Origin: CAIVVT01 sp963757265
GTDB lineage: Bacteria; Acidobacteriota; Terriglobia; Bryobacterales; Bryobacteraceae
Assembly: GCA_963757265.1 (NCBI GenBank)
Contig: CAVWRA010000006.1
Location: forward strand, 2,232,001-2,296,000
Reading direction: 5' to 3'
DNA length: 64,000 nucleotides
The notes beneath the pieces are model-generated. The model was not told the DNA's origin and did not search any database. It worked only from the letters and a program-made list of their open reading frames with translations. This document shows, piece by piece, positions 38,370 to 47,255 of this stretch. Position numbers and translations under genes: made by a program. Position 1 is the first letter of the stretch; each line of letters opens with the position of its first letter.

Positions 38370-40061
38370 ATGCAAGGGGCGATTCCCGATCAGCAGATTT
38401 CCGTCAAGCGGCGCGAGTTGGACATGGAGGACTATCTCGACATCGTGCGGCGGCACCGCACCTGGATCATCGCGCCCTCCTTCCTGGGCCTCGTGGTGGG
38501 CGTGATGGTCGCTTTCCTGTGGCCCGACACGTATACCTCCACCGGCCAGATCCGGGTGGTCCCGCCCAAGGTCTCCTCGCGCCTGGTGGCTTCAAATCTG
38601 AATGAAGAGATGTCCCAGCGGGTCAATGCCATCTACCAGGACATCATCAGCCGCGACCCGCTGAGCAACATGATCGTCACCTACAACCTCTACCCGGACA
38701 AGCGCAAGCGGATGCCGATGGAGGACGTCCTGGAGATCATGCGCAAGGAGATCCAGCCCAGTCCATTGCGCGGGTTGAACACCGTCGTTGGCGGCGGCCA
38801 CGTGTTTGCCTTTTCGGTCTCGTTCTCGTATTCGGACCGCCGTGTCGCGCAGCGCGTCTGCCAGGACCTGATCTCCAAGTTCCTGGACGAGACGCTCAAG
38901 ACGCGCTCCTCGGAGTCCTATTCGGCGACCGATTTCTTCACCCAGGAGGTCACCAATGCCAAACAGGAGCTGGAGGAGACCGACCGCAAGATCGCTGACT
39001 TCAAGGCGCGCAACACCGGGGCCTTGCCGGAGGAGGCGCAGTCGCTCCTGTTCCTGGTTTCGAGTGCCGATCAGAACATCCAGAATCTCAACATGAACAT
39101 CAGCCGGACCAGCCAGGACAGGGTCCAGTTGGAGTCCCAGTTGCGCTTCCAGAAGGACCTGCTGCCGGCTCCGCCCAGCCCCGCGGGAGAAAGTGCCGCG
39201 CCGGGCAGCCCGGCCCCGCTGATGTTCCGCGATCAGCATCTCGATGATCTCGACCGCGAAATCTCCAGGGCCGAGGACGAACTGGCCTCCCTGCGCCAGA
39301 CCTACAGGGAGACCCATCCGGATGTGCAGCGCCTGAGCGCGATGCTGACGGCCAAGCGGAAGGAGCGCGAGCAATACGCCACCAAGCTGGCCTCGCAGAA
39401 GCCCTCCGCCACGGCCCCGCGCTTTGTCGTCGGCCCGGGGTCTGGGGGGGCGGCCTATTCGATCCGCGAAGTGCAGGCCAACATCAGCCGGTTGGAAGCC
39501 CAGATTCAGGCCAAGGACATGGAGCTCGAGGAGCTAAACCACCAACTGGAAGCGGCGCGGGCACATTCCAAGGATTTGCAGGCCAAAGTCGCCGCCAGTC
39601 CGCTGGCCCGCTCCGAGTATATGGCGTTGCAGCGCGACCGCGATAACGCCGCCGCGCGATACCAGGCGATGAACCTCCGCTACCAGGACTCCACGCTGTC
39701 CACCGACCTCGATAGGAGAGGCCAGGGCGAGACTCTGCAAGAGCTCGAGGCGGCCTCCCTGCCCACGACGCCCAGCGCTCCCAAGCGGCCGATCATCATC
39801 TTCGTCGCCATGGCGCTCGGCATTGCGGTGGGCGCCAGCCTGGCCTTCGCCCGCGAGTTGAAAGATGTTTCTCTGAAAAACCTGAAGGACGTCCGGGCCT
39901 ATACGCGCCTGACGATTCTGGGCAGCATTCCGCTGCTGGAGAATGATTTTGTGGTCCGGCGCCGGCGCCGGATGGCCTGGCTCGGATGGTCGGCGGCCTT
40001 CGTCATCGGAGTCCTGTTGATGTCCGGGTCGGTGGTCTATTACTACACTTCCAAGTCCTGA
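38370..40061 (+). CDS. Exopolysaccharide chain-length determinant (Wzz/GNVR family)
   Basis: 563 residues. The N-terminal Wzz domain contains 'MEDYLDIVRRHRTWIIAPSF' with a transmembrane helix. A long periplasmic coiled coil follows (about 180-460), then a second transmembrane segment, 'PIIIFVAMALGIAVGASLAF', and a third at the very C-terminus. The kinase domain is absent and encoded separately downstream. It controls polymer length and contacts the outer-membrane exporter. AGGAG lies ten bases before the ATG. Confidence 0.88.
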   Translation: MQGAIPDQQISVKRRELDMEDYLDIVRRHRTWIIAPSFLGLVVGVMVAFLWPDTYTSTGQIRVVPPKVSSRLVASNLNEEMSQRVNAIYQDIISRDPLSNMIVTYNLYPDKRKRMPMEDVLEIMRKEIQPSPLRGLNTVVGGGHVFAFSVSFSYSDRRVAQRVCQDLISKFLDETLKTRSSESYSATDFFTQEVTNAKQELEETDRKIADFKARNTGALPEEAQSLLFLVSSADQNIQNLNMNISRTSQDRVQLESQLRFQKDLLPAPPSPAGESAAPGSPAPLMFRDQHLDDLDREISRAEDELASLRQTYRETHPDVQRLSAMLTAKRKEREQYATKLASQKPSATAPRFVVGPGSGGAAYSIREVQANISRLEAQIQAKDMELEELNHQLEAARAHSKDLQAKVAASPLARSEYMALQRDRDNAAARYQAMNLRYQDSTLSTDLDRRGQGETLQELEAASLPTTPSAPKRPIIIFVAMALGIAVGASLAFARELKDVSLKNLKDVRAYTRLTILGSIPLLENDFVVRRRRRMAWLGWSAAFVIGVLLMSGSVVYYYTSKS

Positions 40062-40122
40062 GCGGCCCGGCCGCTGCAGGCACCGGCGAGATGAACGAAC
40101 AAGGACGGGACACGGCAGCAAT

Positions 40123-40962
40123 ATGAGCAGAGTTCACGACGCATTGCGCAGATCCGACCAGTCGGGCCTGCCGCCCGGAGCGCGTCCGGCCACAACCGCG
40201 CGCGCGGCGCAGGTCGGGGCTGCGGCCGAACTGGCCGGTCTGCTGGAACGGATCGAGAGCATTCCTTACACGCCATCGCCCGAGGCGTCCTTGATCGACA
40301 GCGCACGCCCCACGGAGCCTCCCGCCGAGGAGTTCCGCAGCCTGCGCACGCGGCTCAACCACCTGCAGACACTGCAGCCGATCCATTCCGTGGTCATCAC
40401 CTCTCCGTCGCCGGCCGAGGGCAAGTCTTTCACCGCCGCCAACCTGGCCCTGGCGCAATCCCATCTGGAAGGCAATCTGACGCTGCTTTGCGATTTCGAT
40501 TTCCGCCGCCCGGTGGTGCACAACATGTTTCAAATGCCGCGCAGCCCCGGTGCGACCGAGTATCTCCAGGGCAAGGCCCAGTTGCACGAGATCATCCGGC
40601 GCGTGGAGGGCACAAATCTGTACATCATGCCCGCCGGGGAGGCGGTGCTGAATCCGCTGGAACTGTTGAATCTGGCCGAGGTCAAGACGCTGTTCGACCG
40701 CCTGCCCAGCGTCTTCAACTGGGTGATCCTCGACTCGCCGCCGCTGCTGTTCGCCGCCGACGCCAACCTGATGAGCACGCTGGCTCACGGTCTGCTGATG
40801 GTCGTGCGGCTGGGCTCCACGACGATCGAGGTGGTGACCCGGGCCATCGGTTCGCTGTGCCAGAACAATATTCTCGGCATCGTCGTGAACTGCGCTCAAA
40901 AGAGCGAGCTGTACAGCAAGTACACCTACTACCACTCGTACTACTACGCGAAGAACGAGTAG
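40123..40962 (+). CDS. BY-kinase / CpsD-CapB-type tyrosine autokinase
   Basis: 279 residues. A bacterial tyrosine kinase with Walker A 'SPSPAEGKSFTAANLALAQ', Walker A' 'LLCDFDFRRPVVHN' and Walker B-like 'VILDSPPLL'. The C-terminus is a tyrosine cluster with seven Tyr in 12 residues (YSKYTYYHSYYY), the autophosphorylated tail that regulates chain length. It acts with the Wzz-like activator encoded 60 bases upstream. Walker A has Ala where Gly is usual (PAEGKS). Confidence 0.88.
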   Translation: MSRVHDALRRSDQSGLPPGARPATTARAAQVGAAAELAGLLERIESIPYTPSPEASLIDSARPTEPPAEEFRSLRTRLNHLQTLQPIHSVVITSPSPAEGKSFTAANLALAQSHLEGNLTLLCDFDFRRPVVHNMFQMPRSPGATEYLQGKAQLHEIIRRVEGTNLYIMPAGEAVLNPLELLNLAEVKTLFDRLPSVFNWVILDSPPLLFAADANLMSTLAHGLLMVVRLGSTTIEVVTRAIGSLCQNNILGIVVNCAQKSELYSKYTYYHSYYYAKNE

Positions 40963-41013
40963 CCCGCCGCCGCCCGCCGCCGCGCGGCCGCTGTGCTACG
41001 ATGAGCCTTTTTG

Positions 41014-41637
41014 ATGCCCATCGCATCACTCGCGGAGAATCGCCGCCCGGGCCTGGCCGCATTGTGGTTCCGGCTGTGGGCCGGTCTGGAATGCGGGGTC
41101 GCCGGCGGCGTGCTGATTCTCGTGTGGTTCGCGCTCCACCCTCTGGCGCGTCGGGAGCCGTGGTGGTCCAGGTTCAACGTCGCCGGCGGATGGTTCTATG
41201 GGCCGCAGATCTACTACAGCGGATTGAGCCGCGCCACGCTGGCCGGGGGGGCGGCGCTGCTCTTGTTTTACTGCCTGGCCGGCGCGCTGTTCGGCCTGCT
41301 GGCCGATCCTTCCTCCGGCCGGCGGACGCTCGCCCGGGCGCTGCTGTATGTCGGCCTGTTGCACGGGTTTGCATCCTATTTTTTGTGGCCCTCCATGGGC
41401 CTGTTTGCAGCGCTGTGGTTCCCTTGGGGCGTTACCCTCCCGGCGGACCTCATTCTGCTGCTGGCGCTATCGCGATTTACCCTCTCTTATGGGCAGTTGA
41501 GGGAGGCCGGCGGCGCCGTGGCGCAGCCGCTCCCCAGGCCGGCGCGCGCGGCCGAACCGGCCGGATCTCTGCCCCAGACGCCCGTCGCGGATGCTCCGTC
41601 TCCCGGCCCCGCACCCGAAAATGACCCACGGCCCTGA
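41014..41637 (+). CDS. Multi-pass membrane protein, unknown function
   Basis: 207 residues from the ATG at 41014. Four hydrophobic segments: 'LWAGLECGVAGGVLILVWFA', 'LAGGAALLLFYCLAGALFGL', 'ALLYVGLLHGFASYFLWPS' and 'VTLPADLILLLALSRF'. A Pro/Ala-rich tail follows. No family recognised. It sits between the polysaccharide kinase and bamA on the same strand, so an envelope role is likely but unproven. Confidence 0.65.
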   Translation: MPIASLAENRRPGLAALWFRLWAGLECGVAGGVLILVWFALHPLARREPWWSRFNVAGGWFYGPQIYYSGLSRATLAGGAALLLFYCLAGALFGLLADPSSGRRTLARALLYVGLLHGFASYFLWPSMGLFAALWFPWGVTLPADLILLLALSRFTLSYGQLREAGGAVAQPLPRPARAAEPAGSLPQTPVADAPSPGPAPENDPRP

Positions 41638-41779
41638 GACCGTCGATTGTTCTGCGATGCGCCGATCCGGTAGAATGAACGCTTTGAGCCAGAAGGACGG
41701 GGGACATTCCTTGCAACGGCCTTCGGGCCGGCTACGTCTCTTCGAAGGCGCACCTTAGAAAGGATCTGCTCTGCAACCG

Positions 41780-44700
41780 ATGACCCTCAGGCTGAGAGGC
41801 CTGGCTGCTCTGTTCATCTGCCTTCCCGTCATTTTCTTCGCCACTGCAGCGTTGGGTAGCGGCGCAGCGCTGCAGTCCCAGCCCGCGCCTCAGACCCAGT
41901 CTCCTCCGCCGCCGGCGCCGAAGCCGCCTAATCCGTTCGAAACGGTGCCCACCCAGGACACTACTCAGCCGCCGGCTAACCAGCCGCCCGCCGATCAGAC
42001 CAAGCCGCCCACCCCATTCCAGACCGTGCCCCAGGGCACCGAACCGGCCAAGCCCGCGCCCGCTCCCGCTCCTGAGGCCGCCAAACCGGAGCAGCCCGCC
42101 GTGGCATTTTCCGATGTCGTCGAGTCGATCGAGTTCCGCGGCGCCCGCCGCGTGCCGCAGGACACCCTGCGCACGCTGATCATCACCAAGAAGGGCGACG
42201 CTCTGGACGAGGACGTGCTGCACCGCGACTTCATGTCCCTTTGGAACACCGGACGGTTCGACGACATCGTTTTGGAGCGTGAAAAGGGCAAATCGGGCTG
42301 GATCATCCGTTACAACCTGACCGAGCGGCGCGTGGTCCGCTCCATTAAGTACGAAGGCAACAAGTCCATCAGCGTCTCCGATATTCTCGACCGCTTCAAG
42401 GAGCGCCACGTCGGGCTCTCCGTCGAGCAGCAGTTCGAACAGAGCCGCGTGGCGCGCGCGGTCCAGGTGCTCAAGGAGTTCGAGGCCGAACACGGCCGCC
42501 AGTTCGCCACCGTGACGCCGCAGATCCGCCAGATCCCGCCCACGTCGGTCGAAATCGTCTTCAAAATCGACGAGGGCGTCAAGGTCAAGGTCGGCAAAAT
42601 CGAGATCATCGGCAACAAGGAATTCGCCCAGCGCGCCATCGTCCGCGTGATGAAGAACTCCAAGCCCGGCGGCATCCCCCACTCCATTTTCTTTGAGAGT
42701 CTGTGGGCCAGCACCTACGATGCCAGCAAGCTGGATGAGGATATGGAGCGCATCCGCCAGTTCTACATGGACCACGGTTACTTCACCGAGCATGCCGTCG
42801 ATCACACCGTGACGATTCGCGACACCGGCGGGAAGGGGACCGGCATCCCGCTGATCCATCCCAACAAGTCGGGCAAGGTCGCCGACATCAAGGTCACCCT
42901 CGAGGAGGGCGTGCAATACCGTCTCGGCAAAATCAACTTCGTAGGCGTGAAACTCTTCCGCACCCCGGAGACGCTGATGCGCCCGCTGTTTGGCATGGCC
43001 GCCGGCGACGTCTTCTCCACCGAAAGGCTGCAGAAGGGCTTCAAGAACCTGGAAAAGCTTTATGGTTCGTTCGGCTACATCGATGCCGTGCCCGAGCCCG
43101 ACTTCGATCCCCACGAGACCGAGGGCAGGATGGACCTCACCATCAACGTCAACGAGGGCAAGCAGTTCTTCGTCCGGCGCATCGATTTCAGCGGCAACAA
43201 CACCACGCGCGATAAGGTGATCCGCCGCGAGATCATGATCGACGAGGGCGACATCTACAACACCCGGCTGTGGGAGCTCAGTATCCTGCGCCTCAATCAG
43301 CTCGGCTACTTCGAAGCGTTGAAGGCCGATGAGGCCGCCACCATCACCCGCGACACCAAGAACGATACTGTCAACATTCTTCTCAAGGTGAAGGAGCGCG
43401 GCAAGAACTCCATCACGCTGAACGGCGGCGTCTCTGAAATCGCCGGCACGTTCATTGGCGCCGGCTACGCCACCAACAACTTCCTCGGCCTGGGCGAGAC
43501 CCTCAGCCTCAACGCGCAGTTGGGTACCATGACCCGCAGCGTCACCTTCGGTTTCACCGAGCCTTACGTGATGGATCGCCCGTTGAATGCCGGCTTCACG
43601 GTTTACTACCAGTATTTCAACTACGACCAGGCGCGCGAGGCTTCGATCCTGTCCGGTGAAAATCTGATTCCGGAGTACAACGCTCTCGGGACGCAGAACC
43701 TGCTCAACTACGTGACCAACAGTTATGGCTTCACGACCTTCGTCAGCTACCCGCTGCGGCGCAGCTTCGCCCGCTGGGGATTGACCTACAGCTTCGATCA
43801 CTCGAGGGTAGCGCCGCTGACCACGGCGGCGACGACCTATTTCGACTATTCGAGCTTCATGAACCTGACTGGCCCGAACCAGTTGAGCGGCATCATCACC
43901 AGCAAGATCACGCCCTCCTACACCTACAACACCATCGACCATCCGATTACGCCCACTCACGGGCAGCAACTGTTCATTGGACTCGGCTTCTCGGGAGGCC
44001 CCCTCGGCGGCAACGTGAAGGAGCTCTCGCCGACCATCACTTACACCCGCTGGTTCCACGGGTTGAAGCCCGGCCAGACCTTCGGTTTCCGTGTTCTTTC
44101 GCGCATGCTGGCCGGCTATGGCGGCGGCGCGCCCCCGCCGTTTGCGCGCATCTTCATGGGCGGCGAACAGGATGTCCGCGGCTTCTACGATTGGAGCATC
44201 GGTCCCCTGGCCTATATCCCCAGCACCACCACCGTGACTGTGCTCAACCAGGACGGTTCGGCGCGCCTGCAGAAGTCCATCGTGAACGGCGTGGAGCAGA
44301 TGACGAATGTCTCGATGCCCGTCCCGTTCTACCAGATCATCTTCCCCGGCGGCGACACTCAGGGTGTTGCCAATATGGAGTACCGTTTCAAGATCTTCGG
44401 GCCGCTGACTTTGGCCGCCTTCATGGATGCCGGCGTCAACCGCGTCACTTTCCGCAATAAGATGAAGCTCAATCCGGACCGCATCACGGATCTCAACGGG
44501 GAGTTTCCCAGCGCCGCCTTCGAGAACGGGGCCGTGCTCGTTCCGGGCTCGCAAAAGCCGCGCGTCTCCACCGGTTTGGAGTTGCAGATCATGATGCCGG
44601 TCGTCAACGCGCCCTTCCGCGTGTACTATGCCCGCAACCTGTCGTATCTGGAAACGACTCTCAAGGCCCCGGTCGCGGTCAACGCGGCGATGTTCCCCAA

Positions 44701-44800
44701 CCAGGCCACTTACGTGAACGCCAGGCAGACCATCGGCACCGCCACCCCGTTCGAGGAGCGCCACGACATGTTCCGCTTCACCATCAGCCGGACTTTTTAG
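41780..44800 (+). CDS. bamA: Outer-membrane assembly factor BamA
   Basis: 1006 residues, longer than the Gram-negative norm of about 800. A signal peptide (GLAALFICLPVIFFATAAL) is followed by a 70-residue Pro/Gln-rich linker. Five POTRA domains follow ('VESIEFRGARRVPQDTLRTL', 'VVRSIKYEGNKSISV', 'VGKIEIIGNKEFAQRA', 'LGKINFVGVKLFRTPE', 'VRRIDFSGNNTTRDKVIRRE'), then an Omp85 barrel ending in FTISRTF with a terminal Phe. It inserts beta-barrel proteins, presumably including the TonB receptor here. A mobile repeat begins inside its stop codon. The Skp-like chaperone gene follows. Confidence 0.93.
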   Translation: MTLRLRGLAALFICLPVIFFATAALGSGAALQSQPAPQTQSPPPPAPKPPNPFETVPTQDTTQPPANQPPADQTKPPTPFQTVPQGTEPAKPAPAPAPEAAKPEQPAVAFSDVVESIEFRGARRVPQDTLRTLIITKKGDALDEDVLHRDFMSLWNTGRFDDIVLEREKGKSGWIIRYNLTERRVVRSIKYEGNKSISVSDILDRFKERHVGLSVEQQFEQSRVARAVQVLKEFEAEHGRQFATVTPQIRQIPPTSVEIVFKIDEGVKVKVGKIEIIGNKEFAQRAIVRVMKNSKPGGIPHSIFFESLWASTYDASKLDEDMERIRQFYMDHGYFTEHAVDHTVTIRDTGGKGTGIPLIHPNKSGKVADIKVTLEEGVQYRLGKINFVGVKLFRTPETLMRPLFGMAAGDVFSTERLQKGFKNLEKLYGSFGYIDAVPEPDFDPHETEGRMDLTINVNEGKQFFVRRIDFSGNNTTRDKVIRREIMIDEGDIYNTRLWELSILRLNQLGYFEALKADEAATITRDTKNDTVNILLKVKERGKNSITLNGGVSEIAGTFIGAGYATNNFLGLGETLSLNAQLGTMTRSVTFGFTEPYVMDRPLNAGFTVYYQYFNYDQAREASILSGENLIPEYNALGTQNLLNYVTNSYGFTTFVSYPLRRSFARWGLTYSFDHSRVAPLTTAATTYFDYSSFMNLTGPNQLSGIITSKITPSYTYNTIDHPITPTHGQQLFIGLGFSGGPLGGNVKELSPTITYTRWFHGLKPGQTFGFRVLSRMLAGYGGGAPPPFARIFMGGEQDVRGFYDWSIGPLAYIPSTTTVTVLNQDGSARLQKSIVNGVEQMTNVSMPVPFYQIIFPGGDTQGVANMEYRFKIFGPLTLAAFMDAGVNRVTFRNKMKLNPDRITDLNGEFPSAAFENGAVLVPGSQKPRVSTGLELQIMMPVVNAPFRVYYARNLSYLETTLKAPVAVNAAMFPNQATYVNARQTIGTATPFEERHDMFRFTISRTF

Positions 44801-44992
44801 CCCAGATGTTCCACTTGCGATCGTAGCGAGGCGCGATGAGAGGGTCCCAACATCAAGCAATGCCACGAGGCGGGCGAAGGGAGCCGCCCGCAGGCGTACT
44901 TGGCAGTACGCTGAGGACGGCGACCGAGTCGCAACGCAGTAGATGCGGCCCTATCGCGCGCCGCAGCCGATGGCTGGTGGAATATCCGGGCT
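44799..44992 (-). mobile_element. MITE-like element, family A, copy 2
   Basis: A 194-bp inverted copy of the element at 1742-1963, bounded by imperfect 16-bp inverted repeats (AGCCCAGATGTTCCAC and GTGGAATATCCGGGCT). It is shorter than copy 1 by about 28 bp internally. Its left end provides the last two bases of the bamA stop codon (TAG at 44798-44800). The remaining 60 bp to the skp start carry an AGGAG. Confidence 0.78.
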
Positions 44993-45052
44993 GGGCCCTA
45001 GCAGGAAACTCGTGCCGTGCTACCATTTGAATGATCCCAGGAGTCTGAAAAC

Positions 45053-45688
45053 GTGATTATGAAGTGCGTCCCGTTGACCATGGCCGTCATGGCACTGGGC
45101 TTTGTCGCCCCCTCCGCGCCGGCCCAAACGCCCGCCAAAGTCGGAATTATCAATATGCAGGGCGCCATGCTCGCCACCAAGGACGGCGAGAAGGCCCGTG
45201 ACGCCATCCGCGTCAAATTCGAACCCAAGGCCAAGGATCTGGAAAGCCGCATGGCCGAACTCAACCGCCTGCAGGACCAGTTCAACAAGGGTGCCAATAC
45301 GATGTCGGCCGAAGCGCGCGAAAAGCTCAGCCGGGAGATCGACGACAAGAAGAAGAAGTACCAGTGGGACTCGGAAGACCTGCAGAACGAAGTGCAGCAG
45401 GAAGAGCAGAAGATGGTCAACGAGATCGGCCAGCGCATGGTCGCCATCGTTGACGAATATTCCAAGGCCAATACGCTGGCCATCGTGTTCGACGTCTCCG
45501 GCCAGCAGAGCCCGGTGCTGTGGGCCGCCACCGGCGTCAACATCACCACCCAGATCGTGGAAGGGTACGACAAGAAGTACGGCGCCGCTGGCGCCGGTCC
45601 GGCCACCCTGCCGGCCAAGCCCACTACGCCGGCCGCCAAGCCGCCTGCCACCAAGCCGGCTGCCCCCGCCGCTGCACCGAAGAACTAG
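45053..45688 (+). CDS. Skp/OmpH-family periplasmic chaperone
   Basis: 211 residues from the GTG at 45053, with AGGAG nine bases upstream (an ATG at 45059 is the alternative). Signal peptide, then 'VGIINMQGAMLATKDGEKA', a coiled-coil middle ('LESRMAELNRLQDQFNKGA' onward) and a closing 'LAIVFDVSGQQSPVLWAATG'. That is the OmpH layout of head, tentacles and head. The C-terminal 35 residues are a Pro/Ala/Lys tail. It carries unfolded outer-membrane proteins to BamA, encoded just upstream. Confidence 0.87.
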   Translation: MIMKCVPLTMAVMALGFVAPSAPAQTPAKVGIINMQGAMLATKDGEKARDAIRVKFEPKAKDLESRMAELNRLQDQFNKGANTMSAEAREKLSREIDDKKKKYQWDSEDLQNEVQQEEQKMVNEIGQRMVAIVDEYSKANTLAIVFDVSGQQSPVLWAATGVNITTQIVEGYDKKYGAAGAGPATLPAKPTTPAAKPPATKPAAPAAAPKN

Positions 45689-45761
45689 TGGCCTCTCGCG
45701 CCTCCGGCGTTCCTGAGCCGCGACCGTGAGCGGATCCGCCAGCGCTTCGTGGCGCTGGCAC

Positions 45762-46190
45762 GGGTGTGTGGCGCAGGCACTCGTCAGGCTGCTGAAAAAG
45801 TCCCGAGGGCGTCCAAACAGGGCAGATTTGGGGGATGCAAAACCATCACCCGAGCCTCGCCGATCGCGTGTAGGCCAAGTGTGGGCCTCGTCGATTTTGA
45901 ATCGATGCTTCGGTGGGGGTTTTTCAGCAGCCTGACTCGAGCCTGCCGCGTCGACACTCGTGTCAACGCCCGGGCTCGCCTCAGAGCCGCCCGTTTCAGA
46001 GCCGCGACCGCGAGGGAGCGGGCGCCCCCTGCTTGCCCGCCATAGCGACGGGAGTCGCGGAGGCGGGTGGCGGAGGCCCGCGTGTGTGGCGCAGACCCGC
46101 GTGCCTGCCGCGTCGACACTCGTGTCGACGCCCGGGCTCGCCTCAGAGCCGCTCGCTTCAGGGCCGCGACCGCGAGGGAGCGGGCGCGTT
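45762..46190 (+). repeat. Pair of long direct repeats with REP units
   Basis: A segment of about 110 bp starting GTGTGTGGCGCAG occurs twice: at 45762-46024 (split by a 152-bp MITE) and at 46082-46190. Both contain the dyad CGTCGACAC-TC-GTGTCRACG, the block CCCGGGCTCGCCTCAGAGCC and a REP unit (GCCGCGACCGCGAGGGAGCG). A further REP unit lies at 46191-46218. The whole 45689-46240 gap is thus repeat DNA between the 3' ends of skp and the convergent epimerase gene. Confidence 0.7.
45784..45935. mobile_element. 152-bp MITE (family B) with target duplication
   Basis: Perfect 16-bp terminal inverted repeats (TCAGGCTGCTGAAAAA at 45784-45799, complement at 45920-45935), no coding capacity, flanked by the 4-bp direct repeat CTCG (45780-45783 and 45936-45939). 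It is inserted in one copy of a local direct repeat. The other copy at 46082 onward lacks it and shows the empty site with identical length, which confirms both borders. Confidence 0.85.
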
Positions 46191-46240
46191 ACTGAGCCGC
46201 GACTGCAAGGAGCGGTCGTCGCGCCGCTTCCGGCCGATTC

Positions 46241-47227
46241 TCAGAAACCTGCCGGCACCACGCGAAACACGCCCTTCCACACGCCCGCCGGCGGCGCCAC
46301 CGGCAGCTCCTTGAACCAGCCGTCGTGGGCCGCGTTGAAGGCATTGGTGGGGGCGCTCATCGGCTCGAAACAGACGAAGCCCCGTCCGGGCGGAGCATAC
46401 ACCACGGCCACCGGGTAGGCCTCTCCGTACTCCACCGTGACGCTTTCCTTCGCGCCCTCCAGCCGGAAGCGCGCCCATCCGTCCGCGTCCCGCTTGAGCC
46501 CGCCCAGCACGTCGTCCAGCCCAATTCCCTTCAGCGGCTGCGGATTGGCGTACGGGTTCGGGCGCTTCTCGCCGGTCGGGATCAGTCGTTCGTTCAGCAC
46601 GAACTTCTCCCGCGCCGGCAGCCGCACTCTCCACTCCTCCCTCGGCGCGTCGTTCACCTGAAAATACGGGTGAAAGCCCAGCGACACCGGCAGCGGCTCG
46701 CTGCATAGGTTCTCGATGCGCGTTTCCACCTCCAGCGCGCCCTCCCGCAGCCGGTGGATCATCGTCACCGCATTGGCGAAGGGGAACTGCGCCATCATCT
46801 CCGGCTCGCGCCAGAACTCGAAGCTCGACTCCAGCTCCGCCCCCTGCTCGGTCGCCGCGGCGCGCACCATCCGCCATTGCTTCGCGTACAGCAGCAGGCC
46901 GTGAATCGGCGTGGCTCTCGACCCGGGGCTGAGATTGCCCAGGTCCGGATTCAGCGTGTACTTTCGTCCGTTGACCCAGTAGCTCAGGCCGTCGATCCGG
47001 TTGGCCCACGGCCATAGGAACGGCACGCCGCCCATCGCCGCATGCCTGGACCACTCCCCGGCGCCGCGGAACGGCGTCCACAACACCGCCTTGCCGTGCG
47101 CGGTCATTGCCGTGGCGATGTTGCCGAACTGCGGCACTACCTGCACCTCGACGTCCTTCGCCGTGTCCCGTAATGTCAGGATCCGCGCTCCGTCCTCCCA
47201 CGCCTCCCGGACACTGTAGTTCATCAT
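46241..47227 (-). CDS. Aldose 1-epimerase family protein
   Basis: 328 residues. A galactose-mutarotase-like beta-sandwich with 'TPIHGLLLYAKQW' (first His), 'VSLGFHPYFQV' (second His) and 'VCFEPMSAPTNAFN' (catalytic Glu). Cytoplasmic, no signal. It interconverts the anomers of hexoses or acts on a related sugar. It follows the Tat-exported decarboxylase-like gene by 28 bases on the same strand, so they are probably co-transcribed. Confidence 0.85.
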   Translation of the reverse strand: MMNYSVREAWEDGARILTLRDTAKDVEVQVVPQFGNIATAMTAHGKAVLWTPFRGAGEWSRHAAMGGVPFLWPWANRIDGLSYWVNGRKYTLNPDLGNLSPGSRATPIHGLLLYAKQWRMVRAAATEQGAELESSFEFWREPEMMAQFPFANAVTMIHRLREGALEVETRIENLCSEPLPVSLGFHPYFQVNDAPREEWRVRLPAREKFVLNERLIPTGEKRPNPYANPQPLKGIGLDDVLGGLKRDADGWARFRLEGAKESVTVEYGEAYPVAVVYAPPGRGFVCFEPMSAPTNAFNAAHDGWFKELPVAPPAGVWKGVFRVVPAGF

Positions 47228-47255
47228 CTTTGAGAGCCTCCAGTCCCACGCGGTG

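Noticed and set aside
41732..44866. 1044-codon antisense frame opposite bamA
   Set aside because: It mirrors the bamA codons and shows no protein motif; the plus strand encodes BamA.
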